A stretch of DNA of 64,000 nt from Pedobacter cryoconitis (GCA_019352875.1 JAAAFW010000015.1:1656888-1720887); one strand, 5' to 3'; positions 17,279 through 26,464 are shown, numbered from the stretch's first letter. The notes: a model not told the origin generated them from the sequence alone. Program-made: numbers and translations.

Positions 17279-18364
17279 ATGGCTTTCCATACTTTCCCAG
17301 AAACGCATCTCCGCGACTTTACATACCGGGTTTTTATAGCAATGGGCTGTCCGCCTGCTGATGCAGAGCTGGCTACCGATGTATTACTCCGCTCCGATCT
17401 GCGCGGTATCGATTCCCATGGTGTCGCCCGTTTAAGTGGTTATATCCGTTTATGGAAAAAGAACCGGATCAATGCGGCACCAAATATCAGGATTGTTCAT
17501 GAAACACCGACCACAGCTACTGTAAATGGTGACGGCGGACTTGGCCTTGTGGTAGCGCCTTTTGCAATGAAGATTGCCATAGAGAAAGCAAAAATCTATG
17601 GTTCGGGCTGGGTTTCTGTAACTAATTCCAACCACTTTGGGATTGCGGGTTACCATGCATTAATGGCTGTAGAGCAGGATATGATCGGCATTAGTATGAC
17701 CAATGCCAGCCCTCTGGTAGCACCTACCTATGCAAATGAACGTCTTTTAGGGACAAATCCAATGTGTTATGCTTTTCCTGCTGGAGATTATCCACCAGTT
17801 GTAATTGATATGGCAACAGCGGCTGCAGCTAATGGTAAACTGGAAATTGCACAACGTGCTCAGTTACCGATACCGGAAGGCTGGGCGCAAGACAAAAATG
17901 GAGTCGGTTCCACGGATCCTAATGAATTAAAAGCTGGAGGCTCATTATTGCCTTTGGGCAGCGACAAAGACCATGGCAGTCACAAGGGTTACGGCCTGAG
18001 TGCAGCAGTGGATATTTTGAGTGCCGTTCTTTCAGGTGCGAACTATGGTCCCTGGGTGCCTCCTTTTGTGTCCTTTCTGGAACCGCCTGCAGATCCTGTT
18101 GGAGAAGGGATTGGTCATTTTCTGGGGGCAATGCGCATAGACGGTTTCCGTCCCGCAGCTGATTTTAAACATCATATGGATAACTGGATTACCAGGTTTA
18201 AAGCAGCAAAGACTATAGACCCTGATAAAAAAGTAATTATACCAGGCGAACCAGAATTCGCATTTGAACAGGAAAGAGCGGAGCAGGGAATTCCTTTAAT
18301 AGATGTAGTGGTTAATGATCTGAATGAACTGGCAGATCAGTTACAAATACCACGTCTTTCTTAG
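17279..18364 (+). CDS. Ldh family NAD(P)-dependent oxidoreductase (malate/L-lactate dehydrogenase type)
   Basis: A 361-residue member of the LDH2/MDH2 family, which is unrelated in fold to ordinary lactate and malate dehydrogenases. Visible are SDLRGIDSHGVARLSGYI with the catalytic-site His, VTNSNHFGIAGYHA, GTNPMCYAFPAG, VIDMATAAAANGKLE and the KGYGLSAAVDILSAVLSGA helix. Family members oxidise malate, lactate, ureidoglycolate or sulfolactate and the substrate cannot be told from sequence. It is the last gene of the ftsY-rimO-bshC run and ends at a strong two-way terminator. Confidence 0.92.
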   Translation: MAFHTFPETHLRDFTYRVFIAMGCPPADAELATDVLLRSDLRGIDSHGVARLSGYIRLWKKNRINAAPNIRIVHETPTTATVNGDGGLGLVVAPFAMKIAIEKAKIYGSGWVSVTNSNHFGIAGYHALMAVEQDMIGISMTNASPLVAPTYANERLLGTNPMCYAFPAGDYPPVVIDMATAAAANGKLEIAQRAQLPIPEGWAQDKNGVGSTDPNELKAGGSLLPLGSDKDHGSHKGYGLSAAVDILSAVLSGANYGPWVPPFVSFLEPPADPVGEGIGHFLGAMRIDGFRPAADFKHHMDNWITRFKAAKTIDPDKKVIIPGEPEFAFEQERAEQGIPLIDVVVNDLNELADQLQIPRLS

Positions 18365-18394
18365 AAACTTGTTTTACAACAGCATATCATATAT

Positions 18395-18450
18395 AGCTTA
18401 TAAAAAAAGGCTCCTGTAAATTAATTTACAGGAGCCTTTTTTTATAAGCT
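18395..18450. terminator. 56-bp perfect palindrome acting as a two-way terminator
   Basis: Left arm 18395-18422 and right arm 18423-18450 are exact reverse complements with no spacer. The inner GC-rich stem is flanked by A7 on the left and T7 on the right, so both the Ldh-family gene and lepB end here. It stops 9 bases short of the lepB stop codon. Confidence 0.95.
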
Positions 18451-18458
18451 GAATCCTC

Positions 18459-19655
18459 TTAGTGAATACTATGGAATAATCTGTTCCATCTGATCTTACT
18501 GAAGAAAGAGCCATCTGTATCATAACTCATCCATACAAACAATGCTTTTCCCACAATATGATCTTCTGGTACAAATCCCCAGTAACGCGAATCCAGTGAA
18601 TTGTGACGGTTATCTCCCATCATCCAGTAATAATTCATTTTAAATGTATAACTGTCGGCTTTCTGACCATTGATTAACCATCCGTTTGCCGTTTTCTCCA
18701 GTTTATTACCTTCATAAACTGTAATCGCACGCTGATACATTGGGATAGTCGCACTGTCAAGCTTTACAGTCAGCCCTTCTTTAGGTATCAGTATCGGACC
18801 CCAGTTATCGGCATTCCAATTCCTGTTCGGATCATGAGGAAATACGTTTTCTTCTTTAACACCTGGTTCCGCTGTTCTTACTTTCACTGAGGTAACAAAA
18901 TCAAGCTTTCCTACTTTCGCCATCATCTCCGGAGTTCCCAGGAAATTGTAGGTATCATCTGAAAGGCCCATAATATCACGTTGTATCTTAAAGCCCATTT
19001 CTTCGAAAACCTGGAAGTTTACATCACTGGTTTTGAATTTAACCAGATAGTCAATCTGACCTGTGTTTTCCATTGGTACTGGTTTGCCATTTACAGAAAC
19101 TAATCCGTCTTTCATAGTTAGAACATCACCCGCAATACCAATACAACGTTTAATATAATTTTCACGTTTATCTACAGGACGGCTGATAATCGTATAGGCA
19201 TTATGTACGGCTTCTCTTCCATTGGCTCTGACCATATCATAATAATCTCTGTCTTGTGCTTCAACAGCTACGGTATCACCATCCGGAAAATTAAATACAA
19301 CTACATCATTTCTTTTAATATCCTGAAGTCCGGGTAGTCTTCTATATTTCCATTGAATACCATCATAATAGGCTTTGGTGCCGGTGATAGGCATAGTATG
19401 ATGAGCAAAAGGAAAAGCCACCGGCGTCATCGGAATTCTCGCACCGTAATTCACTTTACTAACGAAAAGGAAGTCACCGATCAGTAATGACCGTTCCATG
19501 GAACCAGTAGGTATGGTATAAGCTTCAATAAAGAACACTCTGATTACAGTAGCAGCAACAACAGCAAATATTACCGCATCTGCCCACTCCCGGCTTTTAG
19601 TCTTTTTTTTCTTGTTTGCTGTGTCCTTATTTTTTTGCCAGAACTTCCAATTCAT
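18459..19655 (-). CDS. lepB: Signal peptidase I
   Basis: A 398-residue membrane serine protease that removes signal peptides. One membrane helix (about residues 25-43) precedes the catalytic Ser52 in IPTGSMERS; the general-base Lys lies in RENYIKRCIGIAGD; box E is MMGDNRHNSLDSRYWG near the C-terminus. The protein is longer than the enteric enzyme because of an insert between the Lys box and box E, which is common in Bacteroidota. It is the last gene of the parA-parB-DUF5683-dapB-lepB run, 9 bases after dapB. Confidence 0.97.
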   Translation of the reverse strand: MNWKFWQKNKDTANKKKKTKSREWADAVIFAVVAATVIRVFFIEAYTIPTGSMERSLLIGDFLFVSKVNYGARIPMTPVAFPFAHHTMPITGTKAYYDGIQWKYRRLPGLQDIKRNDVVVFNFPDGDTVAVEAQDRDYYDMVRANGREAVHNAYTIISRPVDKRENYIKRCIGIAGDVLTMKDGLVSVNGKPVPMENTGQIDYLVKFKTSDVNFQVFEEMGFKIQRDIMGLSDDTYNFLGTPEMMAKVGKLDFVTSVKVRTAEPGVKEENVFPHDPNRNWNADNWGPILIPKEGLTVKLDSATIPMYQRAITVYEGNKLEKTANGWLINGQKADSYTFKMNYYWMMGDNRHNSLDSRYWGFVPEDHIVGKALFVWMSYDTDGSFFSKIRWNRLFHSIH

Positions 19656-19664
19656 ATCTTGTTG

Positions 19665-20405
19665 TTATTTAAAATTAAATATATCGGCTATATTGAAAAA
19701 GCCTTGTTTATGCTGCAGCCACTCAGCAGCAACCACCGCACCTAATGCAAACCCAGCACGGTTATGCGCGGTATGTTTGATTTCAATCTCGTCAACTTCG
19801 GAACTGTAGATAACGGTATGTGTCCCTGGTACATTTTCAATACGCTCTGAGGCTATAAGTAGCTGATCTGCTTTTAGCGGATCTTCAGTAACTGAACCGT
19901 TCAGCTCATTTAACCATTCATTTTTTCTGTCGAGTTGTTCAATAATTCCTTCCGCCAGCGTCATTGCTGTTCCACTTGGAGAATCCAGTTTCTGGGTATG
20001 GTGAATTTCTTCTACCTGCACATCATATGCAGGATAGTTGTTCATCACTTTTGCCAGAACTTCATTAATATGAAAGAATAAATTAACACCTATACTGAAG
20101 TTTGACCCATAAAGTAAACTATTGTTACGGCTAAGGCATTCATTTTTTATTTCCTGCAACTGCCCATACCATCCTGTAGTACCAACTACCAATGGAACGT
20201 TCGCATCAAAGCAGGCATAAATGTTATTTATAGCGGCATCCGGAGTGCTGAAATCGATCGCAACATCGGCCTTCTTCAGGTTAGCAGCAGTCAGGTCTTC
20301 CTGGTTGTCTACACTGATTTTCAGGACAATCTCATGTCCTCTTTCTATCGCAAAACGTTCAATAATCTGACCCATTTTACCATAACCGATTAATGCAATA
20401 TTCAT
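19665..20405 (-). CDS. dapB: 4-hydroxy-tetrahydrodipicolinate reductase
   Basis: A 246-residue NAD(P)H-dependent enzyme of the lysine and meso-diaminopimelate pathway. The nucleotide-binding start is MNIALIGYGKMGQ, followed by DVAIDFSTPDAAI, VGTTGW, GSNFSIGVN, and the active-site signature EEIHHTQKLDSPSGTA. The family's ring substrate Lys is in TQKLDSPSG. It lies between a DUF5683 gene and lepB in a tight minus-strand run, a synteny common in the phylum. Confidence 0.97.
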   Translation of the reverse strand: MNIALIGYGKMGQIIERFAIERGHEIVLKISVDNQEDLTAANLKKADVAIDFSTPDAAINNIYACFDANVPLVVGTTGWYGQLQEIKNECLSRNNSLLYGSNFSIGVNLFFHINEVLAKVMNNYPAYDVQVEEIHHTQKLDSPSGTAMTLAEGIIEQLDRKNEWLNELNGSVTEDPLKADQLLIASERIENVPGTHTVIYSSEVDEIEIKHTAHNRAGFALGAVVAAEWLQHKQGFFNIADIFNFK

Positions 20406-20433
20406 GTTTTATTAGTTTTAAGATTTAGAAGCT

Positions 20434-21054
20434 TTATAGTCTGAAGGCTAATTTTAATGCGGGTGTAAAGGTAGTGTTATACCCATACATGGAACCCGAA
20501 CCGATCACCGTAGGAGAAATCTTCAATGCCAGGTTATTACCTATATCGAAGTATTTAAGTCTTGCATCGACATAGGCTTCGATGATATTTACTGCGTAAA
20601 GTGCTCCAATTGAAAAGATGACCACTTCCCTGTTCCTTCTGTAAATATCTTTAGCAGCAACCAGCCCCGTAGTGGTATACCTTTGCAGCGAACCATCAGG
20701 ATCCGGGTTGTCATTGTGCTCAAGACGATACTGGAGTTCTTTCAGATAGACTTTGTATTGCCTGTTATTGTCCATATAAGACATGACCAGAACGGTGCCA
20801 CCGGCATAGATTGCAGCTATCTTGATACCACGATAGACATTAAGCCCATTGCCATACTGCCCCCAGCCTGGTAACACAGCAGACCTGAAAATTGCTTTTC
20901 TTCCGGCCAACCTGCCTGGGTTTACATACTTAGCAGTATCTGCCGGAGCTGGTGTACGGGTAAGTGTATCACCTTTAACGGTAAAACCTTCCTGTGCATA
21001 GCTCGCACTGATTGCCAGCAAAAAGCCTATGGTTAATAATATATTTTTAAGCAT
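20434..21054 (-). CDS. DUF5683 domain envelope protein
   Basis: A 206-residue protein with a signal peptide (MLKNILLTIGFLLAISASYAQ). The body has the segment KAIFRSAVLPGWGQYGNGLNVYRGIKIAAIYAGG and a C-terminal hydrophobic stretch, VVIFSIGALYAVNIIEAYVDARLKYF in pieces, that match the DUF5683 family of Bacteroidota. Two or three membrane-associating segments are likely. Its start codon overlaps the last base of parB, so it is translated from the same message. No biochemical role is known to me. Confidence 0.88.
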   Translation of the reverse strand: MLKNILLTIGFLLAISASYAQEGFTVKGDTLTRTPAPADTAKYVNPGRLAGRKAIFRSAVLPGWGQYGNGLNVYRGIKIAAIYAGGTVLVMSYMDNNRQYKVYLKELQYRLEHNDNPDPDGSLQRYTTTGLVAAKDIYRRNREVVIFSIGALYAVNIIEAYVDARLKYFDIGNNLALKISPTVIGSGSMYGYNTTFTPALKLAFRL

Positions 21055-21971
21055 TACCAGTCTAATAATTCCAGGATTCTGCTCAGATCGTCATCAGATA
21101 CAAACGGTATTTCAATGGCCCCTTTGCCATTCTCCCCCACTTTGAGTTTTACTTTGGATGCAAAGCGTGATGCCAGATCTTTCTGCAGTTTCTGATATTC
21201 AAATGAAACTCCTGCAGCCTGTTTACCAGACTTAGGTTTTACCTGTAAATTATCAATACTTCTGACGAGTTCTTCGACCTTTCTTACCGATAAGCCTTTA
21301 TCCAGAATCTCCTGATGAATAAATAATTGTTTTTCGGTATCCTCGACACTAATCAGCGCACGGGCATGTCCCATGGAGATTTTCTGATCTCGGATAGAGA
21401 TCTGAATTGCAGGAGGTAATTTCAAAAGACGCAGGTAGTTGGTTACGGTAGACCTGTTCTTACCAACGCGTTCTCCAAGCTGTTCCTGCTTAAGGTTACA
21501 TTCTTCCAGCATACGCTGAAAGCTTAATGCGACTTCTATGGCATTGAGGTTTTCACGTTGTATATTTTCGATCAGCGCCATTTCCAGCATCTGCTGGTCA
21601 TCGGCTTTCCTGATATAAGCAGGAATCTCTGTAAGGCCAGCTATTTTAGTAGCCCGCAGCCGCCTTTCACCTGAAATAAGCTCATAGCCGCCTTGTGCAG
21701 TTTTACGTACTGTGATTGGCTGAATAAGCCCCTGTACCCTGATAGAATCGGCAAGTTCATTTAATGCAACTTCATCAAATGCTGTTCTTGGCTGATATGG
21801 ATTGGTTGATATCTCATGCAAAGGAATCGTTCCGATAGGACCCGACTGTGGCTTCTGTTCCGTCTCACTAACCTGATTGATTTCGTTTCTTGGCGGATGT
21901 GAAGCATCACTATCATCCAAAAGCGCACTTAATCCTCTTCCTAATCCTGTTTTTCGCTGAAAAGATGTCAT
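21054..21971 (-). CDS. parB: Chromosome-partitioning protein ParB
   Basis: A 305-residue ParB/Spo0J protein. The N-terminal tail (RKTGLGRGLSALL) resembles the ParA-stimulating peptide. Next come the CTPase/ParB core (ISTNPYQPRTAFDEVALNEL, then SGERRLRATKIAG and ENIQRENLNAIEVA) and a helix-turn-helix (QLGERVGKNRSTVTNYLRLLKLP). The C-terminal dimerisation region closes the protein. It binds parS sites near the origin and loads condensin. parA is upstream with a 10-base gap. I saw no parS-like sequence in the window. Confidence 0.96.
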   Translation of the reverse strand: MTSFQRKTGLGRGLSALLDDSDASHPPRNEINQVSETEQKPQSGPIGTIPLHEISTNPYQPRTAFDEVALNELADSIRVQGLIQPITVRKTAQGGYELISGERRLRATKIAGLTEIPAYIRKADDQQMLEMALIENIQRENLNAIEVALSFQRMLEECNLKQEQLGERVGKNRSTVTNYLRLLKLPPAIQISIRDQKISMGHARALISVEDTEKQLFIHQEILDKGLSVRKVEELVRSIDNLQVKPKSGKQAAGVSFEYQKLQKDLASRFASKVKLKVGENGKGAIEIPFVSDDDLSRILELLDW

Positions 21972-21981
21972 TCAATAAAAT

Positions 21982-22785
21982 TTAAATGGTTGCAGAACTC
22001 ACATCCCGGATCTCTTTAACAAGTCCGTTCTTACGGACAATTTCGCGGGCAAGGTTCAGATAATTGATTGCTCCCTTACAATTCGCATCATGCATGATTA
22101 CTGATACTCCATAACTCGGGGCTTCGCTTAAGCGGGTGTTTCTCTGTATGATAGTTTCAAATACAAGTTCCTGAAAATGCGTTCTGACTTCTTCTACAAC
22201 CTGATTGGAAAGACGCAGCCTGACATCATACATGGTTAACAGAATTCCTTCAATCTCCAGCGCAGTGTTTAACCTGTTCTGTACAATCTTAATCGTGTTC
22301 AGTAATTTACCCAATCCTTCCAGGGCAAAGTACTCGCATTGAACTGGAATAATTACAGAATCGGCAGCAGTAAGCGCGTTAATGGTAATCAAACCAAGTG
22401 AAGGGGAACAATCGATAATAATAAAATCGTACTGATCTTTAACTTTTTCCAGTACTGCCTTCATTTTATACTCCCGGTTTGTCAGATTGATCATCTCGAT
22501 CTCAGCACCGACAAGGTCGATATGGGCGGGCAACAGATCCAAATTAGGAGTTTCTGTTTTCTGAATAGCTTCAGCAGGTTCTATATCATTGATAATGCAC
22601 TCATAGATGCTGTTTTTAATACTTCTGGGATCGAATCCAATACCAGAGGTGGAGTTGGCCTGAGGATCGGCATCAACCAACAATGTTCTGTACTCTAAAA
22701 CGGCGAGGCTGGCGGCTAAATTGATGGATGATGTTGTTTTACCTACACCACCTTTTTGGTTGGCCAATGCAATAATTTTACTCAT
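21982..22785 (-). CDS. parA: Chromosome-partitioning ATPase ParA
   Basis: A 267-residue Soj-type ATPase. The deviant Walker A motif KGGVGKTT is at residues 11-18, the Walker A' DADPQANST follows, and Walker B is FIIIDCSPSLG. Length indicates a chromosomal Soj type without an N-terminal DNA-binding domain. It is the first gene of the five-gene minus-strand run and is divergent from a flavin reductase gene. Confidence 0.97.
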   Translation of the reverse strand: MSKIIALANQKGGVGKTTSSINLAASLAVLEYRTLLVDADPQANSTSGIGFDPRSIKNSIYECIINDIEPAEAIQKTETPNLDLLPAHIDLVGAEIEMINLTNREYKMKAVLEKVKDQYDFIIIDCSPSLGLITINALTAADSVIIPVQCEYFALEGLGKLLNTIKIVQNRLNTALEIEGILLTMYDVRLRLSNQVVEEVRTHFQELVFETIIQRNTRLSEAPSYGVSVIMHDANCKGAINYLNLAREIVRKNGLVKEIRDVSSATI

Positions 22786-22860
22786 TTATCTTCTTAATAA
22801 TTATCAATTATTTCCTGAGAATTTGTCTATTAGATTGTTCCTGTAAAAAACGCTATTATT

Positions 22861-22874
22861 GCCTATATTTAGGC
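22861..22874. promoter_or_regulatory. Palindrome in the parA / flavin reductase spacer
   Basis: GCCTA-TATT-TAGGC is a perfect inverted repeat lying 75 bases from the parA start and 90 bases from the reductase start. It overlaps a near match to the -7 box (TATATTTA), so it may be an operator, but this is inference from sequence alone. Confidence 0.3.
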
Positions 22875-22964
22875 GCTTTTTAACAATTAGCTAAGATACA
22901 AACTAAATAACAATATTAGTGTTAAACCAATAAGTGTTTTGAACATCTTATTAACAATTCATAC

Positions 22965-23486
22965 ATGATTACTATCGTTTCCGGTACGAACAGACCTGGT
23001 AGCAATACGCTCAAAGTCGCAAAATATTATCAGCAGGCAATGGCAGACAGAGGAATAAATACAAATTTACTTAGTCTTGATTCACTCCCAGAAAACATTA
23101 TCCAAACCGACCTTTACGGAAAACGTACTGATGAATTTAAACCAATATTGGAGCTGGTTAATCAGACCGAAAAATTCGTATTTATAATCCCCGAATATAA
23201 CGGTAGTTTTCCTGGTGTACTTAAGGTTTTTATTGATGCCTGTGAATTTCCCGCCAGCTTTTACGACAAGAAATGCTGCCTGGTTGGTATCTCATCCGGC
23301 AAGTACGGAAACATACGTGGTATAGATCACTTTGGTGGCGTTTGCAGTTATCTGCACCTGAATGTAATGCCGCTTCGCCTGCATATTCCTGCTATTAAAA
23401 CCGAACTGAATGAGCAAAACACGTTCTTCAGGGAAGACACCCTTAAATTTACAACGGAACAGATTGAGAAATTTATCCTGTATTAA
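22965..23486 (+). CDS. NADPH-dependent FMN reductase family protein
   Basis: A 173-residue flavodoxin-like protein of the FMN_red family (PF03358). The FMN phosphate loop is SGTNRPGSNTLKVA, and the isoalloxazine-contacting loop is IIPEYNGSFPGVLKVFID, followed by CCLVGISSGKYGNIRG. Members reduce FMN, azo dyes or quinones with NADPH. It is a single gene, divergent from parA and convergent with an unrecognised gene (9-base gap). The physiological substrate cannot be read from the sequence. Confidence 0.9.
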   Translation: MITIVSGTNRPGSNTLKVAKYYQQAMADRGINTNLLSLDSLPENIIQTDLYGKRTDEFKPILELVNQTEKFVFIIPEYNGSFPGVLKVFIDACEFPASFYDKKCCLVGISSGKYGNIRGIDHFGGVCSYLHLNVMPLRLHIPAIKTELNEQNTFFREDTLKFTTEQIEKFILY

Positions 23487-23495
23487 GGCCGGAAT

Positions 23496-23951
23496 TTAAA
23501 CTGCAAATGACATCCAGGTTTTCCCTTCGTTTCCGAAGATAAAATAGCCTGGATAAAGCATTTCAGCTATATCCTCGAAAGCATCCACCAGAGACTGGGG
23601 ATCGCTGAATGCAGCGGTAGCATCTTCGAAAAGATAAACCTTATTGTATTCTACAGCCGGCCATTCTTTTTGCAGCAACTGCGGAACCTGGCCCATCATT
23701 TCCGGGATTCCTGCATTTGGCTGGTGATAAATAAGAATCCTGGCCTGCATGGGATTATCCTGTACCGCACCGCCCGCAGCTTCCAGTAATTGCTTAAGTG
23801 CAGAATCGACCTGATTATCCAGATTCATGCAAATTACCGGCACCGGTTCCATAAATTTGATCTTATGTAAGATGATATCTACCCGTTCCTGTAAATATTC
23901 CTGGATACTCTCATCTCCGACACTATTAATCACTGCAGTTAAAAAGGACAT
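23496..23951 (-). CDS. Unrecognised 151-residue cytoplasmic protein
   Basis: No family recognised. The product starts MSFLTAVINSVGDESIQEYLQER, has no signal peptide or membrane helix, and mixes predicted helices with short strands (PVPVICMNLDN, ARILIYHQPNAG, KVYLFEDATAAF). The tail PGYFIFGNEGKTWMSFAV is aromatic-rich. Composition and codon use look like a real Bacteroidota gene and the ATG is preceded by a plausible short leader. It is convergent with the flavin reductase gene. The terminator of the next minus-strand gene lies upstream of it, so it needs its own promoter, probably in 23952-23993. Confidence 0.75.
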   Translation of the reverse strand: MSFLTAVINSVGDESIQEYLQERVDIILHKIKFMEPVPVICMNLDNQVDSALKQLLEAAGGAVQDNPMQARILIYHQPNAGIPEMMGQVPQLLQKEWPAVEYNKVYLFEDATAAFSDPQSLVDAFEDIAEMLYPGYFIFGNEGKTWMSFAV

Positions 23952-23993
23952 AATTTGCGTTTTCTTGCCGCAAAAGTAACGAAAGCAGGCCGA

Positions 23994-24024
23994 TAAAAAA
24001 AGGCAGCCTTTAAAAGGCTGCCTT
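23994..24024 (-). terminator. Intrinsic terminator after the outer membrane barrel gene
   Basis: A 12-bp perfect stem (24000-24011 with 24013-24024) is followed on the minus strand by a run of T (A residues at 23994-24001 on the plus strand). It ends the gene at 24047-26464. Confidence 0.9.
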
Positions 24025-24046
24025 CATAAATCTGTAAAGAAATATT

Positions 24047-26464
24047 TTATTGCTGGATACCACCGCCCATACCACCGCCGGTTTCTCCTTGTTTAAGGTC
24101 GTCGTTATTTACCCCTTTTTTCTTTTTGGATGATGGATTGAAATTCATTTTACCGAATTTGTAACTGAAGTTCACCCCAAAAGAACGCAGTGGGTAATAA
24201 ACGTTCGTGCTTTGAAGGAACTGCGGACCGCTATTTTCAGTACGGATATGAAGATCTCTGGAGAATACGTTCAGTACATTGATACCCACGGTCGCTTTCT
24301 TCTTCATAATATCTTTCTTGAACGCCCCACCATAGAATACCATTGCTCCTGTTTCACCCTGGAAAGTTCTTTTTGCCGCATTATACACTGCGAAGATCTC
24401 TGTATTCCAACCTCCTTTAAAGGAGATGGCAGAGCGGCCGAAAACCGTATAGTTTACAAAAAGATCTGTACTCACTTTGGTTTGTGAATTGGTAAGCTTG
24501 TAGGTATTCATACTGAAATTACCCATAAGCGTCCATTTAGGCAAAGGATTATAAGATGCAAAAACATTCGCTCCAAAAGACTCATTTGTACCGATGTTAT
24601 AGTACGAAGTCAATTTCTGATTTGGGTCGAAAAGACTCTCAATTACGTCTCTCGTATTACGGTAAAACACGGAAGCATTAATGACAGATCCTTTGATAAA
24701 CGTCGAGTAACCTAATTCAATCAGATCACTGATCTCAGGCGTCAGATCTGGATTACCCTGGCTTTTGTTTTCCGGGTCGGCCTGGTTAAGGAACGGATTC
24801 AGATAAAACAGACTAGGACGTTGCATCCTTTTGTTATAGCTCAGTTTCAAGGTGCTGTTTCCTTTCAGTGTTTTGGAAAGGATCGCGCTTGGAAACAGGT
24901 TAAAATAGTTATTAGACGAATTAATCGAATTTCCGGATACACTGCTGATATCTGTATACTCAGCACGCAGACCACCTTTTAAATCAAGCGTTTTAGCCAG
25001 TTTAATGTTCAGCACACCGTAAGCGGCGCCAACGTTCTGATTGTAGTCAAAATCCTGGTTTGTATCTTCGTATTTACTTCTGATATTTCTGAAAATACCT
25101 TTCATTCCTGTCTCCAGCTTCAGATCTTTACTGAACGGATAAACGTAATCTGACTGAATTGTATATTCATTATTCTTACCGGTGTTGTTATCGTCCTGTC
25201 TGTCTGAAATAGTTCCGTCTGCTGCCTCCCTGAAAGTATTATATCTCGCCGTATTTCTACCGAAACTCGCTTGTCCGGAAACAGTGAACTCTTCACCTTC
25301 TTTTTTAGAAGTTCTCCTGTAATCGGCACTCCAGTCAATATTACTGAAACCATTGTCGTTATCTGTCGGACGACGATAAGTATCTGATGTCGCACCTAAC
25401 CTTTCCAGCACATCCATAGCACCATTTGTTTTCATTGAAAACTCATTGTATTTAATGTTTGTAGATAAACTGTTATAACCATTAATGTCATAATCCAGTC
25501 CGGCACTGCCGCTAAATCCATAACGTTTGGCTTTTGTGGTACCTATCTGTGAGATGGCTCTGTCTGTTGCGTAGTTATCATTTTGAATTATAACTCTCGT
25601 ATCCTGAGGAATCGCGTACTGTCCCCCAAAATTACTATTAAATCCTAAACGTCCTTTTTTAGCATTTAAACCGAAGTTTGCATTATTCTGTCTGGTTCCT
25701 CCTGCCACACTTGCATTTCCATTAATACCCTGAGCTGTTTTTTTCTTGGTGATAATGTTAATAATACCACCAGAACCTTCTGCGTCATATTTTGCAGACG
25801 GGCTGGTAATGACCTCAACGCTTTTAATTTCTTCAGCAGGAATCATTTTAAGCGCATCCGCCACGCTATTCGACATCGTTCCGGAGGGCTTACCGTTAAT
25901 CAGGACTCGAACTGCAGAGCTTCCGCGCAGTGATGGATTTCCTTCTATATCAACGGTAACCATAGGAACTTTACGCATAACATCCCCGGCATTTCCACCA
26001 GCAGTTGTGACATCCTGCTCTGCGTTATATACAACTTTGTCAATTTTATTCTCAATTAACGGTGTTGTACCTACAATGGCTACTTCTTTTAAGTTACTTT
26101 GAGTACCTGAAATTGATATAGTTCCTGCATTCAGGTCTGGTTTACCTGGTGTAGTCTCCACATCAATCGTTTTACTTTTGTAGCCCATAAAGCCAATACT
26201 CAGCTGATATTTATCTGGTGAGATATTTTGCAGAACAACTTTTCCTTTAGCATCCGTGATAGCACCATTTACGGATTTTTTGTCTTTAATACGAATTAGT
26301 GATACAGTAGCATAATCTATTGGTGTCTGCGTAAGCGAGTCGACAATAACTGCAGTGATTTTACCGGTAATAGTAGATTTCTGAGCACCGCCAAGGCCAA
26401 ACTGAGCACTGGCTGTCTGCTGCATAATGCCGAATATTAATAATAGGAGTAGAAATTTTTTCAT
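24047..26464 (-). CDS. TonB-receptor-like outer membrane beta-barrel protein
   Basis: An 805-residue secreted outer membrane protein. Order of parts: signal peptide ending QTASAQ; a carboxypeptidase-regulatory-like domain (about 33-125, ITGKITAVIVDSLTQTPIDYATV); a plug domain with ENKIDKVVYN, AGDVMRKVPMVTVD and VEVITSPSAKYDAEGSGGIINIITKKK; then the outer-membrane beta-barrel family 3 region to the C-terminus. Unlike SusC it has no adjacent SusD. After the last strand (FGVNFSYKFGKM) the protein carries an unusual tail with four Lys, NNDDLKQGE and a Gly-rich end. Ligand unknown; the class includes siderophore and peptide receptors. Confidence 0.92.
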   Translation of the reverse strand: MKKFLLLLLIFGIMQQTASAQFGLGGAQKSTITGKITAVIVDSLTQTPIDYATVSLIRIKDKKSVNGAITDAKGKVVLQNISPDKYQLSIGFMGYKSKTIDVETTPGKPDLNAGTISISGTQSNLKEVAIVGTTPLIENKIDKVVYNAEQDVTTAGGNAGDVMRKVPMVTVDIEGNPSLRGSSAVRVLINGKPSGTMSNSVADALKMIPAEEIKSVEVITSPSAKYDAEGSGGIINIITKKKTAQGINGNASVAGGTRQNNANFGLNAKKGRLGFNSNFGGQYAIPQDTRVIIQNDNYATDRAISQIGTTKAKRYGFSGSAGLDYDINGYNSLSTNIKYNEFSMKTNGAMDVLERLGATSDTYRRPTDNDNGFSNIDWSADYRRTSKKEGEEFTVSGQASFGRNTARYNTFREAADGTISDRQDDNNTGKNNEYTIQSDYVYPFSKDLKLETGMKGIFRNIRSKYEDTNQDFDYNQNVGAAYGVLNIKLAKTLDLKGGLRAEYTDISSVSGNSINSSNNYFNLFPSAILSKTLKGNSTLKLSYNKRMQRPSLFYLNPFLNQADPENKSQGNPDLTPEISDLIELGYSTFIKGSVINASVFYRNTRDVIESLFDPNQKLTSYYNIGTNESFGANVFASYNPLPKWTLMGNFSMNTYKLTNSQTKVSTDLFVNYTVFGRSAISFKGGWNTEIFAVYNAAKRTFQGETGAMVFYGGAFKKDIMKKKATVGINVLNVFSRDLHIRTENSGPQFLQSTNVYYPLRSFGVNFSYKFGKMNFNPSSKKKKGVNNDDLKQGETGGGMGGGIQQ

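Noticed and set aside
21054-22785. Possible parS site near parAB
   Set aside because: I looked for a TGTTTCACGTGAAACA-like palindrome around the genes and found none, so no site is annotated.
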